64,000 nucleotides of DNA, from the NCBI GenBank assembly GCA_031254105.1, contig JAIRVB010000024.1:1-64000 (forward strand). Reading direction: 5' to 3'. The notes beneath the pieces are model-generated. The model searched no databases and was not told the DNA's origin. It saw nothing but the letters and a program-made list of their open reading frames with translations. Source of the stretch: Chitinispirillales bacterium. Its GTDB lineage: Bacteria > Fibrobacterota > Chitinivibrionia > Chitinivibrionales > Chitinispirillaceae. Below, piece after piece: positions 52,022-61,788 of the stretch (within the stretch, counting starts at the first letter, position 1; each line of letters opens with the position of its first letter). A program made the translations under genes and the position numbers.

Positions 52022-54837
52022 AAAATCAGAAAAAAACATTATCAAAATCAGTTGAAACTATAAAGCACGATGCAAAACGTAAAAATATTCCTACTGCGGA
52101 ATTAGAATCGTTGATGCGCAAGGATGAAAAAAAGCCCGTTCAATTAGCATATGAACGGCGAAACCGCGATCTTGACCCGCAGTTAGTCTGGCGCGGAAAA
52201 GATGATCAGGACGAGTCTGATCTGATTGTGCAGGCGCCGCCTCTTTACATACAGGAAAAGGTGCATCCAAAAGCGCTTATAGATGATTTGAAAAGACAAA
52301 CCGAAAAACAGGAGAAAGAGGAAGCGCAATCTGAACCGATAGACCTTTTTTCCGATTTTAACGGATTGTCAAGCTTGGAAGCGAAAACCGAATTTTATCA
52401 GCATGACTCCAACTGGTCTAACCGAATGATTCTTGGCGACAGCTTGCAGGTAATGGCGAGTCTGGCCGAGAGAGAACATTTACGGGGGCAGGTGCAGTGC
52501 GTTTATTTTGATCCGCCGTATGGAATTAAGTTTAATTCTAATTTCCAATGGTCAACTACAAGCAGAGATGTAAAAGATGGGAATAAAGATCATATTACAC
52601 GTGAACCGGAACAGGTTAAAGCTTTTAGGGATACATGGCGGGATGGGATTCATTCTTATTTGACTTATTTGCGGGATAGGTTGACGGTGGCGAGGGATTT
52701 GTTGGCGGATAGCGGGAGTATTTTTGTGCAGATTGGGGATGAGAATGTTCATCGTGTTAGAGTATTGATGGGTGAAGTTTTTGGAGAGGACAATTTTGTA
52801 AGCCAGATAACCGTTGCAAAAACGAGTGGTTTTGGAGATACAAAAACCCTATCTTCAATAGGTGATTATTTACTTTGGTATGCAAAAAAGAAAGAAAATT
52901 GCAAGTATAGACAAATTTATCAAGATAAAGATCCTTCATCAGTATTTGCAAAAGAGTACAAATACAAAGAGTGTCCAGATGGATATTTTAGATATCCACT
53001 TTCAAAAAATGAATTGTCCGGTCAGGAAAAATTATCAAAGGGGTGGAAACAATTTAGACCCAGTGCTACCACAAGTCAAGGTTCTACGGAAATAGGCGGT
53101 TTTAAATTTGATTTTTGTCAGAAATCATATGAAGTTCCGCAAGGTCAACATTGGAAAACATCTTTTAAAGGTTTAGTAAATTTGGCCTATGCCAATCGTC
53201 TTATTCCACGTGATAAGTCAATTTCATATATTCGATACTTGAACGATTTTCCTGTTGTGCCAATTAATAATATTTGGCTTGATTTGAGATGGGGTTTTGA
53301 CGCATCATTGAAACGTTATGTAGTTGAAACAAATCCTAGAATAATTGCCCGCTGCCTCCTCATGACCACCGACCCCGGCGACCTCATCCTCGACCCCACC
53401 TGCGGCAGCGGCACCACCGCCTATGTCGCCGAACAGTGGGGACGCCGTTGGATAACGATAGACACCTCCCGTGTCTCACTCGCGCTTGCGCGCGCGCGAA
53501 TCATGGGAGCCCGTTATCCATTTTATACCCTTGCCGACAGCAAGGACGGCCAGTTTAAGGAAGCTGAACTTAAGCAAAAAGCGCCTTCTACCGCTCCGAC
53601 TTACAATAATATCCGTCATGGATTTGTTTACGAACGTGTACCGCATATCACTTTAAAATCTATCGCCAACAATGCGGAAATTGACGTAATATGGGAAAAG
53701 TTTCAACAAGAACTCGAACCCATTCGGAAAAAGCTGAATACTGCTCTTAAAAAGAATTGGGAAGAGTGGGAAATTCCCCGTGAGACAGATGACAAATGGC
53801 CTGCTCAAATAAAAAATTTACATAAAGAATGGTGGAATCTTCGAATCGCCCGTCAAAAGGAGATTGACGCGTCTATAGCCGCCAAAGCTGAACACGAATA
53901 CCTTTATGACAAACCGTACGAAGATAATAAAAAGGTTCGCGTTGCCGGCCCGTTTACAGTAGAAAGTCTCTCCCCGCACCGCATATTGGCGGTTGACGAA
54001 AACGACGAAATCATAGACCAGGTTAGATCACGCAAACATTCTTACTTACAAAATTTTGCCGCTATGATTTTGGAGAATCTGAGAACAGCAGGAGTTCAAC
54101 AGGCTCACAAACAGGATAAAATTACATTTACTTCTCTGACTCCCTGGCCCGGCAATGGCTTAGTTTGCGCCGAAGGGCGCTACATGGAGGGTGATGAAAA
54201 AACTGGCGTTGAACGGCGGGCGGGAATTTTTATCGGCCCGGAATTCGGTACTGTTGCCCGCGAAGATTTGGTCGCAGCTGCCCGCGAATGTGGCGACGCA
54301 GAGTTTGATGTACTTATTGCCTGCGCTTTCAGCTACGAGGCTCATACGACGGAATTTGAGAAGCTTGGCCGCGTCAGGGTTCTTAAAGCCCGTATGAACG
54401 CTGATCTGCACATGGCTGAAACTCTCAAAAATACCGGTAAAGGCAATCTGTTTGTTATTTTTGGTGAACCGGATATTGATATATTGCCATCGGACAATGA
54501 ACAAATTAAGGTAAAAATCAATGGCGTAGATGTATTTCGTCCCAATACCGGAGAAATAATCAGCGATAATGCTGACGGTATCGCCTGCTGGTTTGTTGAT
54601 ACCGATTACAATGAGGAAAGCTTTTTTATTCGTCATGCTTATTTTCTGGGAGCTAAAGCTAATGATCCATATAAATCGTTGAAAACAACATTAAAGTCGG
54701 AAATAAATCAGGAAGCGTGGGATACATTGTACAGCGACGCTTCACGCCCTTTCGACAAGCCGAAATCCGGAAGGATTGCGGTTAAGGTAATAAATCATCT
54801 TGGCGATGAAGTTATGAAAGTATATAAGGTCAATTGA
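52018..54837 (+). CDS. type III-like N6-adenine DNA methyltransferase (Mod)
   Basis: 939 aa. Motif IV 'DPPYGI' (165-170) precedes motif I 'DLILDPTCGSGTTAYVAEQWGRR' (455-477), the beta-class order used by type III Mod proteins. The region between (about 261-440, bases 52798-53337) is the target-recognition region. It is markedly more AT-rich than the sequence after it and has different codon habits, pointing to exchange of specificity. The C-terminal half (500-939) is long and helical/beta, as in BPTD_3080-associated methyltransferases. It provides self-protection and site recognition for Res. TTG start at 52018 overlapping the Res stop; the next candidate start is far inside, so the TTG is preferred. 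Confidence 0.92.
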   Translation: MKNQKKTLSKSVETIKHDAKRKNIPTAELESLMRKDEKKPVQLAYERRNRDLDPQLVWRGKDDQDESDLIVQAPPLYIQEKVHPKALIDDLKRQTEKQEKEEAQSEPIDLFSDFNGLSSLEAKTEFYQHDSNWSNRMILGDSLQVMASLAEREHLRGQVQCVYFDPPYGIKFNSNFQWSTTSRDVKDGNKDHITREPEQVKAFRDTWRDGIHSYLTYLRDRLTVARDLLADSGSIFVQIGDENVHRVRVLMGEVFGEDNFVSQITVAKTSGFGDTKTLSSIGDYLLWYAKKKENCKYRQIYQDKDPSSVFAKEYKYKECPDGYFRYPLSKNELSGQEKLSKGWKQFRPSATTSQGSTEIGGFKFDFCQKSYEVPQGQHWKTSFKGLVNLAYANRLIPRDKSISYIRYLNDFPVVPINNIWLDLRWGFDASLKRYVVETNPRIIARCLLMTTDPGDLILDPTCGSGTTAYVAEQWGRRWITIDTSRVSLALARARIMGARYPFYTLADSKDGQFKEAELKQKAPSTAPTYNNIRHGFVYERVPHITLKSIANNAEIDVIWEKFQQELEPIRKKLNTALKKNWEEWEIPRETDDKWPAQIKNLHKEWWNLRIARQKEIDASIAAKAEHEYLYDKPYEDNKKVRVAGPFTVESLSPHRILAVDENDEIIDQVRSRKHSYLQNFAAMILENLRTAGVQQAHKQDKITFTSLTPWPGNGLVCAEGRYMEGDEKTGVERRAGIFIGPEFGTVAREDLVAAARECGDAEFDVLIACAFSYEAHTTEFEKLGRVRVLKARMNADLHMAETLKNTGKGNLFVIFGEPDIDILPSDNEQIKVKINGVDVFRPNTGEIISDNADGIACWFVDTDYNEESFFIRHAYFLGAKANDPYKSLKTTLKSEINQEAWDTLYSDASRPFDKPKSGRIAVKVINHLGDEVMKVYKVN

Positions 54838-54938
54838 AATATACTTGAGAAACCGACAGCTTTTTTAACATATTTGGCAGCAGACGAAAGTTTTCAAATT
54901 TACATTCAAAAAATTTACAGAAAGAAACTACGTTACTG

Positions 54939-57038
54939 ATGGAATTCAGAATCGCGGATACATTTACCGGAAGTCTCGCAAAACTGACTGCGCAGGAACA
55001 GAAAGCGGTTAAAATCACTGTTTTTGAATTGCAAACCAACCGCGAAAGTTCCGGTTTACGATTGCACAAGTTGGAAAAAACGCGTGATCCTAATTTCTGG
55101 TCCGTTAGTGTCAATATGGATATTAGAATTATTGTCCATAAAACAGATGCAAGTATGCTGCTCTGCTATGTTGATCACCATGATAAGGCTTATGAATGGG
55201 TACAGCGCAGAAAAATAGAGACGCACCCTAATACCGGGGCCGCGCAGCTTGTTGAAATTCGAGAAACTTTTCAGGAGATTACTGTACCAAAATACACGGA
55301 GGTTACGAACTCCGTACTCAGAAAAACACCTCTTTTTTCAAATAAATCAGATGAAGAACTGCTTGGTTTTGGCGTACCGCCGGAATGGCTTGCGGATGTT
55401 AAAAATGTCAATGATGAAGACTTGCTTTTAGAACTTTGTGATCATCTTCCCGGCGAAGCGGCTGAGGCGCTGCTTGATCTTGCGGTCGGCAAAAAACCTC
55501 AATTAATATCAGTATCAGTCGGCGGCGCCGACCCATTTGAGCATCCTGACGCTAAAAGACGGTTCAGGATAGTGCACAATATCGAAGAACTCAAGCAGGC
55601 GCTTGATTTTCCATTGGATAAGTGGTCTGTATTCCTGCACCCGCAGCAGCGGGAATTTGTCGAAAGAGAGTTCAATGGCGCTGCGAGAGTTTCCGGATCT
55701 GCCGGTACCGGCAAAACGATTGTAGCGCTTCACCGCGCTGTTTATCTTGCGAAAAAATATCACGATACACGGGTTTTACTAACCACTTTTTCTGAGCCGC
55801 TCGCAAATGCGCTCCGCAACAAGCTTAAAGTTTTATTAAAACATTCACCGCGAATTGCAGAACGTCTCGAAATTGATCCTATCTATGAACTCGGAATGCG
55901 TCTTTACAAATCGAATGTTGGCAAATGTATCATCCCAAAAGATTCAGACTTACGTAAGTTAATTGAGGATGCCGCGCAGGAAAATCCCGGACATGGCTTA
56001 AAAAAACGTTTTCTGTTTTCAGAATGGACTCAGGTTGTTGATGCATGGCAGTTAAATACATGGGAAGAGTACCGCGATGTTGCCAGACTTGGCAGAAAAA
56101 CCAGATTACCGGAAAACCGGCGGAAAATTCTTTGGGATATTTTTGAAAATGTTAGAAAGAAACTGAAAGAGAAAACCTGGGTTACGCAATCTGAGATGTT
56201 TGTTAAACTTGGAAATATTTTGAGTGCAAAAAAGAATCCTGTTTATGATTTTATAATTGTCGATGAATCTCAGGATATTGATATTCCTCAATTGCGTTTT
56301 CTTGCCTTAGCTGCGGCAAAGCGCCCCAATGCCCTTTTCTTTGCGGGTGATCTCGGGCAGCGAATTTTTCAGCAGCCGTTCTCATGGAAATCGCTTGGGG
56401 TAGATATTCGCGGACGTTCAAAGACGCTTAAAGTCAACTACCGTACATCGCATCAAATCAGAAGTTTTGCGGATAAGCTTTTAGGCCCCGAAATCTCGGA
56501 TGTCGATGGCAACACAGAAGAACGAAAAGGAGTAGTATCGGTTTTTAACGGCCCAAAACCGGAAGTTACTGTCCTGCCTTCAATTGACGCGGAAATTGAC
56601 AATGTAGCAGATTGGCTGCAGGAGAGAATAAACGAAAATTTATCGCCGCATGAATTAGCTGTTTTTGTTCGCTCTGAAGCGGAACTTGACCGTGCAAAAC
56701 AAGCCGTGGAAAAGGCTGGACAATCAGTAAATAACCTTACCAACGTTGTAGAACTTGTTCAGGAAAAAATATCAATCGGTACAATGCATTTGGCAAAAGG
56801 GCTTGAGTTCAAAGGCGTAGCTGTAATTGCATGCGATGATGAGATTGTTCCATTGCAGCAAAGGATAGAAAGCGTTGGCGATGATGCGGATTTGGAAGAA
56901 ATTTATAATACCGAGCGTCATTTACTTTACGTAGCTTGTACCCGTGCTCGTGATCATTTACTTATTACGGGAGTTGAACCGTGTTCAGAATTTTTGGATG
57001 ATTTGAAAAATGAAATTAACGGGAAATTTGTTCTTTAA
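54939..57038 (+). CDS. RelE/ParE-like domain fused to UvrD-type helicase
   Basis: 699 aa. Residues 1-95 have the RelE/ParE pattern ('FTGSLAKLTAQEQKAVKITVFEL', 'GLRLHKLEKTRDPNFWSVSVNMDIRIIV', 'LCYVDHHDKAYEWVQRRK'), with the 'H..Y.WA' style ending. A helical linker follows. The SF1 helicase has Walker A 'GSAGTGKT' (253-260), Walker B 'IVDESQDID' (440-448), 'GDLGQRIFQQPFSW', 'LKVNYRTSHQIR', motif V 'IGTMHLAKGLEFKGVAVI' and motif VI 'YVACTRARDHLLITG'. It is short for UvrD (2A/2B domains reduced). No separate antitoxin gene is present. Located 101 bp after the methyltransferase on the same strand, it is probably an accessory of this island. Confidence 0.85.
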   Translation: MEFRIADTFTGSLAKLTAQEQKAVKITVFELQTNRESSGLRLHKLEKTRDPNFWSVSVNMDIRIIVHKTDASMLLCYVDHHDKAYEWVQRRKIETHPNTGAAQLVEIRETFQEITVPKYTEVTNSVLRKTPLFSNKSDEELLGFGVPPEWLADVKNVNDEDLLLELCDHLPGEAAEALLDLAVGKKPQLISVSVGGADPFEHPDAKRRFRIVHNIEELKQALDFPLDKWSVFLHPQQREFVEREFNGAARVSGSAGTGKTIVALHRAVYLAKKYHDTRVLLTTFSEPLANALRNKLKVLLKHSPRIAERLEIDPIYELGMRLYKSNVGKCIIPKDSDLRKLIEDAAQENPGHGLKKRFLFSEWTQVVDAWQLNTWEEYRDVARLGRKTRLPENRRKILWDIFENVRKKLKEKTWVTQSEMFVKLGNILSAKKNPVYDFIIVDESQDIDIPQLRFLALAAAKRPNALFFAGDLGQRIFQQPFSWKSLGVDIRGRSKTLKVNYRTSHQIRSFADKLLGPEISDVDGNTEERKGVVSVFNGPKPEVTVLPSIDAEIDNVADWLQERINENLSPHELAVFVRSEAELDRAKQAVEKAGQSVNNLTNVVELVQEKISIGTMHLAKGLEFKGVAVIACDDEIVPLQQRIESVGDDADLEEIYNTERHLLYVACTRARDHLLITGVEPCSEFLDDLKNEINGKFVL

Positions 57039-57249
57039 GTCAGCTTCTAAAAATAAGCAAGGGTTGTTTTCAAGTGCTCTGTAAATGTTTTTTCCGTTGT
57101 TATCATCTGTTTTTTTGCCATTTGTTTCATTTGCAAGGTATTAGTTTCGAGTAAGGATTCATCATGATTTAATAATGATGGAAGAATGAGTACCGAATTT
57201 ATATTGATCAATAAAATATAACAAGAAAAACTGCGAAAGAATTGAGTGA

Positions 57250-58908
57250 ATGACAAATACAGAATTAAACTGTTTATTGGAAGAATTGACCTCTTCCCCT
57301 TCTGAAACAGAATGGATTGAGTTTAAAAAGGGAAAAGGGTGTCTTACCGATGAACAGATAGGCGAATACATCTCTGCTATTAGCAACGGAGCGACAGTCG
57401 CAAACAAGCCTTTTGGCTATTTGATTTGGGGTGTGGTGGATGGCACGCACGCAATCAAAGGAACAAATTTCAATTTTATCCGCGCCAAACATGGCAATCA
57501 GGAATTAGAGCTGTTTTTACGGTTAAATTTGACACCTAAGATTAATTTTGAGATTTTTGAATTTGACTATCAGGAAAAGCATATTGTAATGTTACGTATC
57601 CCTGCCGCCAAAGGTGAACCTGTTAGTTTTCAGAAAAAAATGTATATTCGAGTTGGCGGTAACAAAACGGATTTGCGCAATTTTCCGGAACTTATGCGTT
57701 TGATTTACAATTCGCAGGAAGATTGGAGCGCAAAAATCGTTGCTGACGCCGCTCTTGCTGATTTAGACCCTGAAGCGATTGCTGTTGCCCGAAAAAAGTA
57801 TAAAGAATTGAATACCGCTAAACCCTTTTACTCTCAAATTGATGACTGGGATGATTTGCAGTTTTTAGACAAGGCAAAAATTACAATAAACAGAAAAATA
57901 ACCCGCACCGCGATTTTATTACTCGGTAAAGAGGAGTCAACGCACTATCTGCTGCCTTCGGTAGCGGAAATTACTTGGAAATTAGACACCGAAGAAAAAT
58001 CTTATGAACATTTCGCTACGCCGTTTTTACTCGCTACAACTAAATTAATGCAGCGTATACGCAATATCAAATATAAGTTTTTCCCTGATAATGAGCTGTT
58101 GTCCACTACAGTTGACAAGTATGACACGCGAAGCATATTGGAAGCGCTGCACAACTGTATTGCTCATCAGGATTATGATTTGAACAGCCGTATTCTTGTT
58201 ACGGAACAAACTGAAAAACTTATATTTGAGAATGCGGGCAGTTTCTTTGAGGGCAAGCCCGATGATTATTCATTTGGTAACAGAACTCCGGCAAAATACC
58301 GTAACTTGTGGCTTGCGACAGCTATGGTGAATTTGGGAATGATAGACCGTTTGGGTTACGGTATTCATTCGCTTTGTGTGTCGCAGATGAAACGGTTTTT
58401 TCCAATGCCTGATTATGATCTGTCTCAGCCTTATAAGGTTATATTGGAAATTTATGGTCATTCTATAGATGAAAACTACTCTAAGCTGCTTATTCAAAAA
58501 GATAATCTGACTTTGCAGGAAGTAACTCTTTTGGACAGGGTTCAAAAGCATTTGGAAATAACGGATCATGCGGTATCTGAATTAAGAAAAAGAAAGTTTA
58601 TTGAAGGACGCAAGCCGAACTACTTTATTGGCGTAAAAATTTCGCAGACAACGGGACAAAAGGCTGCTTACACAAAAAATAAAGGACTCAATAAACAATA
58701 TTATCTCGATATAATCATAGAATCTATTAAGCATCATGGCTGTTTATCCAGAAAAGACATTGATGAGCTTTTGTGGGAGAAGCTGCCTGATATTTATAAT
58801 GATGATCAGAAAAAGAATAAAATCACAAACTTGATATCCGAGTTGCGTAAAAATGGTAAAATTGCTAACAAAGGAACAGATGCTCTTCCAGAATGGGTAC
58901 TTTTATAA
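57250..58908 (+). CDS. AlbA_2/Schlafen-type putative ATP-binding protein
   Basis: 552 aa. The AlbA_2 domain (about 10-135) has 'SPSETEWIEFKKG' (the E-x-K of the Slfn core), 'GEYISAISNGATVANKPFGYLIWGVVDG' and 'MYIRVGGNKTDL'. The second domain, of the HATPase_c_4 kind, carries 'SILEALHNCIAHQDYDLNSRILV' (about 295-317) and 'LIFENAGSFFEG'. A C-terminal winged-helix-like region follows (about 455-552). Related proteins are common in phage-defence and regulatory loci, and the Schlafen core can cleave RNA in some members. ATG at 57250 with little ribosome-binding signal. It ends the four-gene defence run. The 3' end is partly duplicated downstream (58982-59022). Confidence 0.85.
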   Translation: MTNTELNCLLEELTSSPSETEWIEFKKGKGCLTDEQIGEYISAISNGATVANKPFGYLIWGVVDGTHAIKGTNFNFIRAKHGNQELELFLRLNLTPKINFEIFEFDYQEKHIVMLRIPAAKGEPVSFQKKMYIRVGGNKTDLRNFPELMRLIYNSQEDWSAKIVADAALADLDPEAIAVARKKYKELNTAKPFYSQIDDWDDLQFLDKAKITINRKITRTAILLLGKEESTHYLLPSVAEITWKLDTEEKSYEHFATPFLLATTKLMQRIRNIKYKFFPDNELLSTTVDKYDTRSILEALHNCIAHQDYDLNSRILVTEQTEKLIFENAGSFFEGKPDDYSFGNRTPAKYRNLWLATAMVNLGMIDRLGYGIHSLCVSQMKRFFPMPDYDLSQPYKVILEIYGHSIDENYSKLLIQKDNLTLQEVTLLDRVQKHLEITDHAVSELRKRKFIEGRKPNYFIGVKISQTTGQKAAYTKNKGLNKQYYLDIIIESIKHHGCLSRKDIDELLWEKLPDIYNDDQKKNKITNLISELRKNGKIANKGTDALPEWVLL

Positions 58909-59022
58909 GAGAATTATAAGAGAATTATAAGAGAAATGCCGCAAATTACACTGATTTCAAGTATTTTGCTCTTATAAAATTGGTACTTTTTGTAAGAGGG
59001 TTATAAGAGAAATACCGCGAAT
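58896..59022. repeat. partial duplication of the AlbA_2 gene 3' end
   Basis: 'GGTACTTTTATAAGAGAATTA' wording at 58896-58947 recurs at 58982-59022 as GGTACTTTTTGTAAGAGGG, followed in both by TTATAAGAGAAAT.CCGC.AATT. In the first block TTATAAGAGAA is itself repeated three times. It looks like slippage or a decayed tandem copy of the gene end. Confidence 0.65.
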
Positions 59023-59189
59023 TGAACCATGAACAGGTAGGAATCTGTCTGCCCTTTTTCTTTTGTTCGAGCTGCTTTTTTTCCCATAAATAAAACCTTT
59101 GTTTTCTGTTGCAGCATTTCAAATTCCGGTTTTTTGAGTTCAAAGGTTTTACGAATGCTGACAATGTATCCAAGAAAGGATTAGATACC

Positions 59190-60872
59190 TTATCTGAACC
59201 ACCCAAAAATATTTGGCGGAAACACAAGGACCAATATCCATGCGGCTATGCCGCACAGTAAACAGTACACTATACATATTGGTAAATTCTCCCTGATAGC
59301 TATACCTTCCTTGCCTGTCAATCCAACAGTGGTGAGCGCCGCCATTACTGTATGTATGGCTATCACGTTGCCGACTGCGCCCCCGACAGTCTGCAGCGCC
59401 AGCGTCAGATTTATAAAGCTTCCGGATTTGACAGCGGTTGAGAACTGCAGGACGCCGAACATGATATTTGAGACGGTGCAGCTGCCTGATATAAAGGCTC
59501 CAAGCATCCCGATAAAAGGCGCGGTAATATACCACACTGAGCCCGCATACTGGGCAGCAGTGTTTGCCAGTACTATGAGCATGGAGTCGGTTTGAGCGGC
59601 TTCACCGGAATTCATCATTATGTATACCATAGCAAGTGTAAATGATAACGCTACAGCGGCTGGTCTAATCATAGAAAAAGTTTCTTTTACTGATGCAAGA
59701 AGCTCACGGTACGGCGTCCGGTGTATGAGTGGAATAATAAGCGCTATCAGCAGAAATGGGAAGATGCCTGGATTGTAAAGCGGGTATATTGTGCGGGTTA
59801 TATTTGTACCTAGAATATTTTCCCATCCCATGCTGAATGATTTAAGTGCGGGTGCAATGCCCAGAAAAGGCAGACGGGTTACAAGAAGTATAATCCCTAA
59901 CAGAATATAAGGCGCCCATGCTAAGGCAGGGCCTACTATTTTACTGTCTGCGTCCGGTTCTCCGCCCCCCGCTTTTATACTTCCTTCCCAGCTTTTTTTC
60001 CACTCGCTGCGCGGCGGCAGATCCCACTTCTCTTTTGGAACTAAAAATCCTCTCTTTACAGCAGGAATAAAAATAAGAAGCCCTGTCAGTGACCCGAGCA
60101 GTGCGGGCAGTTCCGGGCCTAAGAACATCGCGATAATGAACTGCGGAAGTGTAAAGACAAGGCCGGCGAATAACGCAAGCGGCCAGATTTTAAGGCCGTC
60201 TCTAAACGATTTCTTACTCATGCGTGTTAGAATAATTACTGTAACAAGGGGTATGAATGTTCCCACAATTAAATGCAGCCCCGCGGTCAGGATTCCGATA
60301 TTCATAAGGAATTCACTGAAAGCAATCTCTCCCATAGCAGTTTGAACGGAGCAGTACGCAAAATCTTCAAGCGCGGCGAATCCTCCCCATATCGGTACGC
60401 CTACAGCGCCGAAACTTACCGGTGAGCTGTTAGCCATAATAGTGGTTATAGCAGCGATAAGGGGCGGGAAACCAAGTCCGACAAGAAGAGGCGCTCCTAC
60501 AGCCGCCGGAGTCCCGAACCCTGCCGCTCCCTCAAAAAAAGCACCCATGAGCCATGCAATAACTAAAAGCTGAACCCTGCGGTCTGTACTTATCTGAGTC
60601 ATGGAGTGGGAGATTCCGTGAATGCCGCCGCTCTTCTTCATTATTTGCAGGATAAGTATTGCCCCAAAGACAATTATTAAAATGTCAATGGCATTAATAA
60701 CGCCGCCTATAGCAGCCGCCAATATCCATAAGGGAGGCATCTGCCAGAAAAAATAAGCGATCGCTCCCGCGCTTAGGGCGGCAAGAGGCATGGTGCGGCT
60801 CGAAGGCCACATAAAAATGACCATGAAAACCGCTATGACCGCTATGGGAAGAATCGCCATAAGTGACAGCAT
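59190..60872 (-). CDS. L-lactate permease family transporter
   Basis: 560 aa, about 13-14 membrane helices. LctP family signatures are 'AAIGGVINAIDILIIVFGAILILQIMKKSGG', 'FFEGAAGFGTPAAVGAPLLVGLGFPPLIAA' and 'FISGSCTVSNIMFG' with 'QTVGGAVGNVIAIHTVMAA' near the C-terminus. The family imports lactate, and sometimes glycolate, with protons. No lactate dehydrogenase or lutABC genes lie nearby, so the substrate is inferred from family alone. Divergent from the small barrel gene at 61072. Confidence 0.92.
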   Translation of the reverse strand: MLSLMAILPIAVIAVFMVIFMWPSSRTMPLAALSAGAIAYFFWQMPPLWILAAAIGGVINAIDILIIVFGAILILQIMKKSGGIHGISHSMTQISTDRRVQLLVIAWLMGAFFEGAAGFGTPAAVGAPLLVGLGFPPLIAAITTIMANSSPVSFGAVGVPIWGGFAALEDFAYCSVQTAMGEIAFSEFLMNIGILTAGLHLIVGTFIPLVTVIILTRMSKKSFRDGLKIWPLALFAGLVFTLPQFIIAMFLGPELPALLGSLTGLLIFIPAVKRGFLVPKEKWDLPPRSEWKKSWEGSIKAGGGEPDADSKIVGPALAWAPYILLGIILLVTRLPFLGIAPALKSFSMGWENILGTNITRTIYPLYNPGIFPFLLIALIIPLIHRTPYRELLASVKETFSMIRPAAVALSFTLAMVYIMMNSGEAAQTDSMLIVLANTAAQYAGSVWYITAPFIGMLGAFISGSCTVSNIMFGVLQFSTAVKSGSFINLTLALQTVGGAVGNVIAIHTVMAALTTVGLTGKEGIAIRENLPICIVYCLLCGIAAWILVLVFPPNIFGWFR

Positions 60873-61071
60873 TTTTTAATTATAATCCTCGCAGTGTGTG
60901 TTTTCGCAAGTTACAATGAGTAGCATTTTGTCCTTTTTAAGTGTTTAAATATGAATGACAACGCGTTGTGGTAAAAGATCAATTTTTATACCAAAAGATT
61001 GTGGAGCAGTGGCGCGGATGTTGCGAAATGAAAGTACTAATTACTGCTGCAATAAAGGGGAGGAAGCTTAT

Positions 61072-61782
61072 ATGAGAGTGTTTATAATGACAATGGCTGT
61101 TTTGGCAGCCGTCAATCTTGGAGTTATGGCGTTTGAGTTTGAAGAGTTTGATTATGATGATATGTATGAGTTTTCAGACGACTCATTGCAACCGCTCCCG
61201 AATGTTGAAGAAAATACTGCAGTTACAGATACCGCGCCTTCAGAAGCATTTACAGAGAATAACATCCTGGAAAACTCCGAACCCGATACGCTGATTACAC
61301 AGGAGCAAAGCGGGGAGGATAAGGACAGCAGCGGCAGCACCGGTAAAATAACTGACAGAAGAGTATTTGTAACCGCAGCGTTTGGAACTGCCGGATTCTT
61401 TAACCTCAGCTATGACAAAAGGCCATACAACCTGTGCTACGGTTATGTTATGACTGTCAATCCATATGTAAGCGGCAGACTTACCGGTGAATTGACAACA
61501 GACTTAAGCTCAGTGGTTATAGCCGCTGTTGAGCTGGGAACCGATATGTTTACAAGTGATGCGCGGAACTCACCATATTTCGGAGCAGGTTTAGGTTTAG
61601 CCGCTGCCAGGGGGGAAGGCAAAACCAATGCGGGGGTGACACTTAGCGCAAGCGCCGGGGTTTATCTGTTTCGCACCTCTTCGTTTCAGCTTAACCTGCA
61701 AACCAGATTCTTTGGGCTGTTTTCACAGATTAACGGCAAATATCCTATCGGCTATTCAGGCAGAGTCGGAGTGCTTTTTTAA
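61072..61782 (+). CDS. small outer-membrane beta-barrel protein
   Basis: 236 aa from the ATG at 61072 (GGGGAGGAAG just upstream); an ATG at 60955 lies in frame but has no signal there. Signal peptide 'MRVFIMTMAVLAAVNLGVMA', then an acidic linker (about 22-95). An eight-strand-like barrel (about 100-236) follows, with 'RRVFVTAAFGTAGFFNLSY', 'SPYFGAGLGLAAARGEG' and terminal 'YSGRVGVLF'. It ends in Phe, as do BamA substrates. Family not recognised. A fold-back repeat begins 6 bp after the stop. Confidence 0.7.
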   Translation: MRVFIMTMAVLAAVNLGVMAFEFEEFDYDDMYEFSDDSLQPLPNVEENTAVTDTAPSEAFTENNILENSEPDTLITQEQSGEDKDSSGSTGKITDRRVFVTAAFGTAGFFNLSYDKRPYNLCYGYVMTVNPYVSGRLTGELTTDLSSVVIAAVELGTDMFTSDARNSPYFGAGLGLAAARGEGKTNAGVTLSASAGVYLFRTSSFQLNLQTRFFGLFSQINGKYPIGYSGRVGVLF

Positions 61783-61788
61783 ATTACA

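Noticed and set aside
48947-58908. BREX, DISARM or Gabija system
   Set aside because: No pglZ/brxC/brxL, no drmA/B pair and no GajA-type OLD nuclease; the core genes are type III-like Res and Mod.
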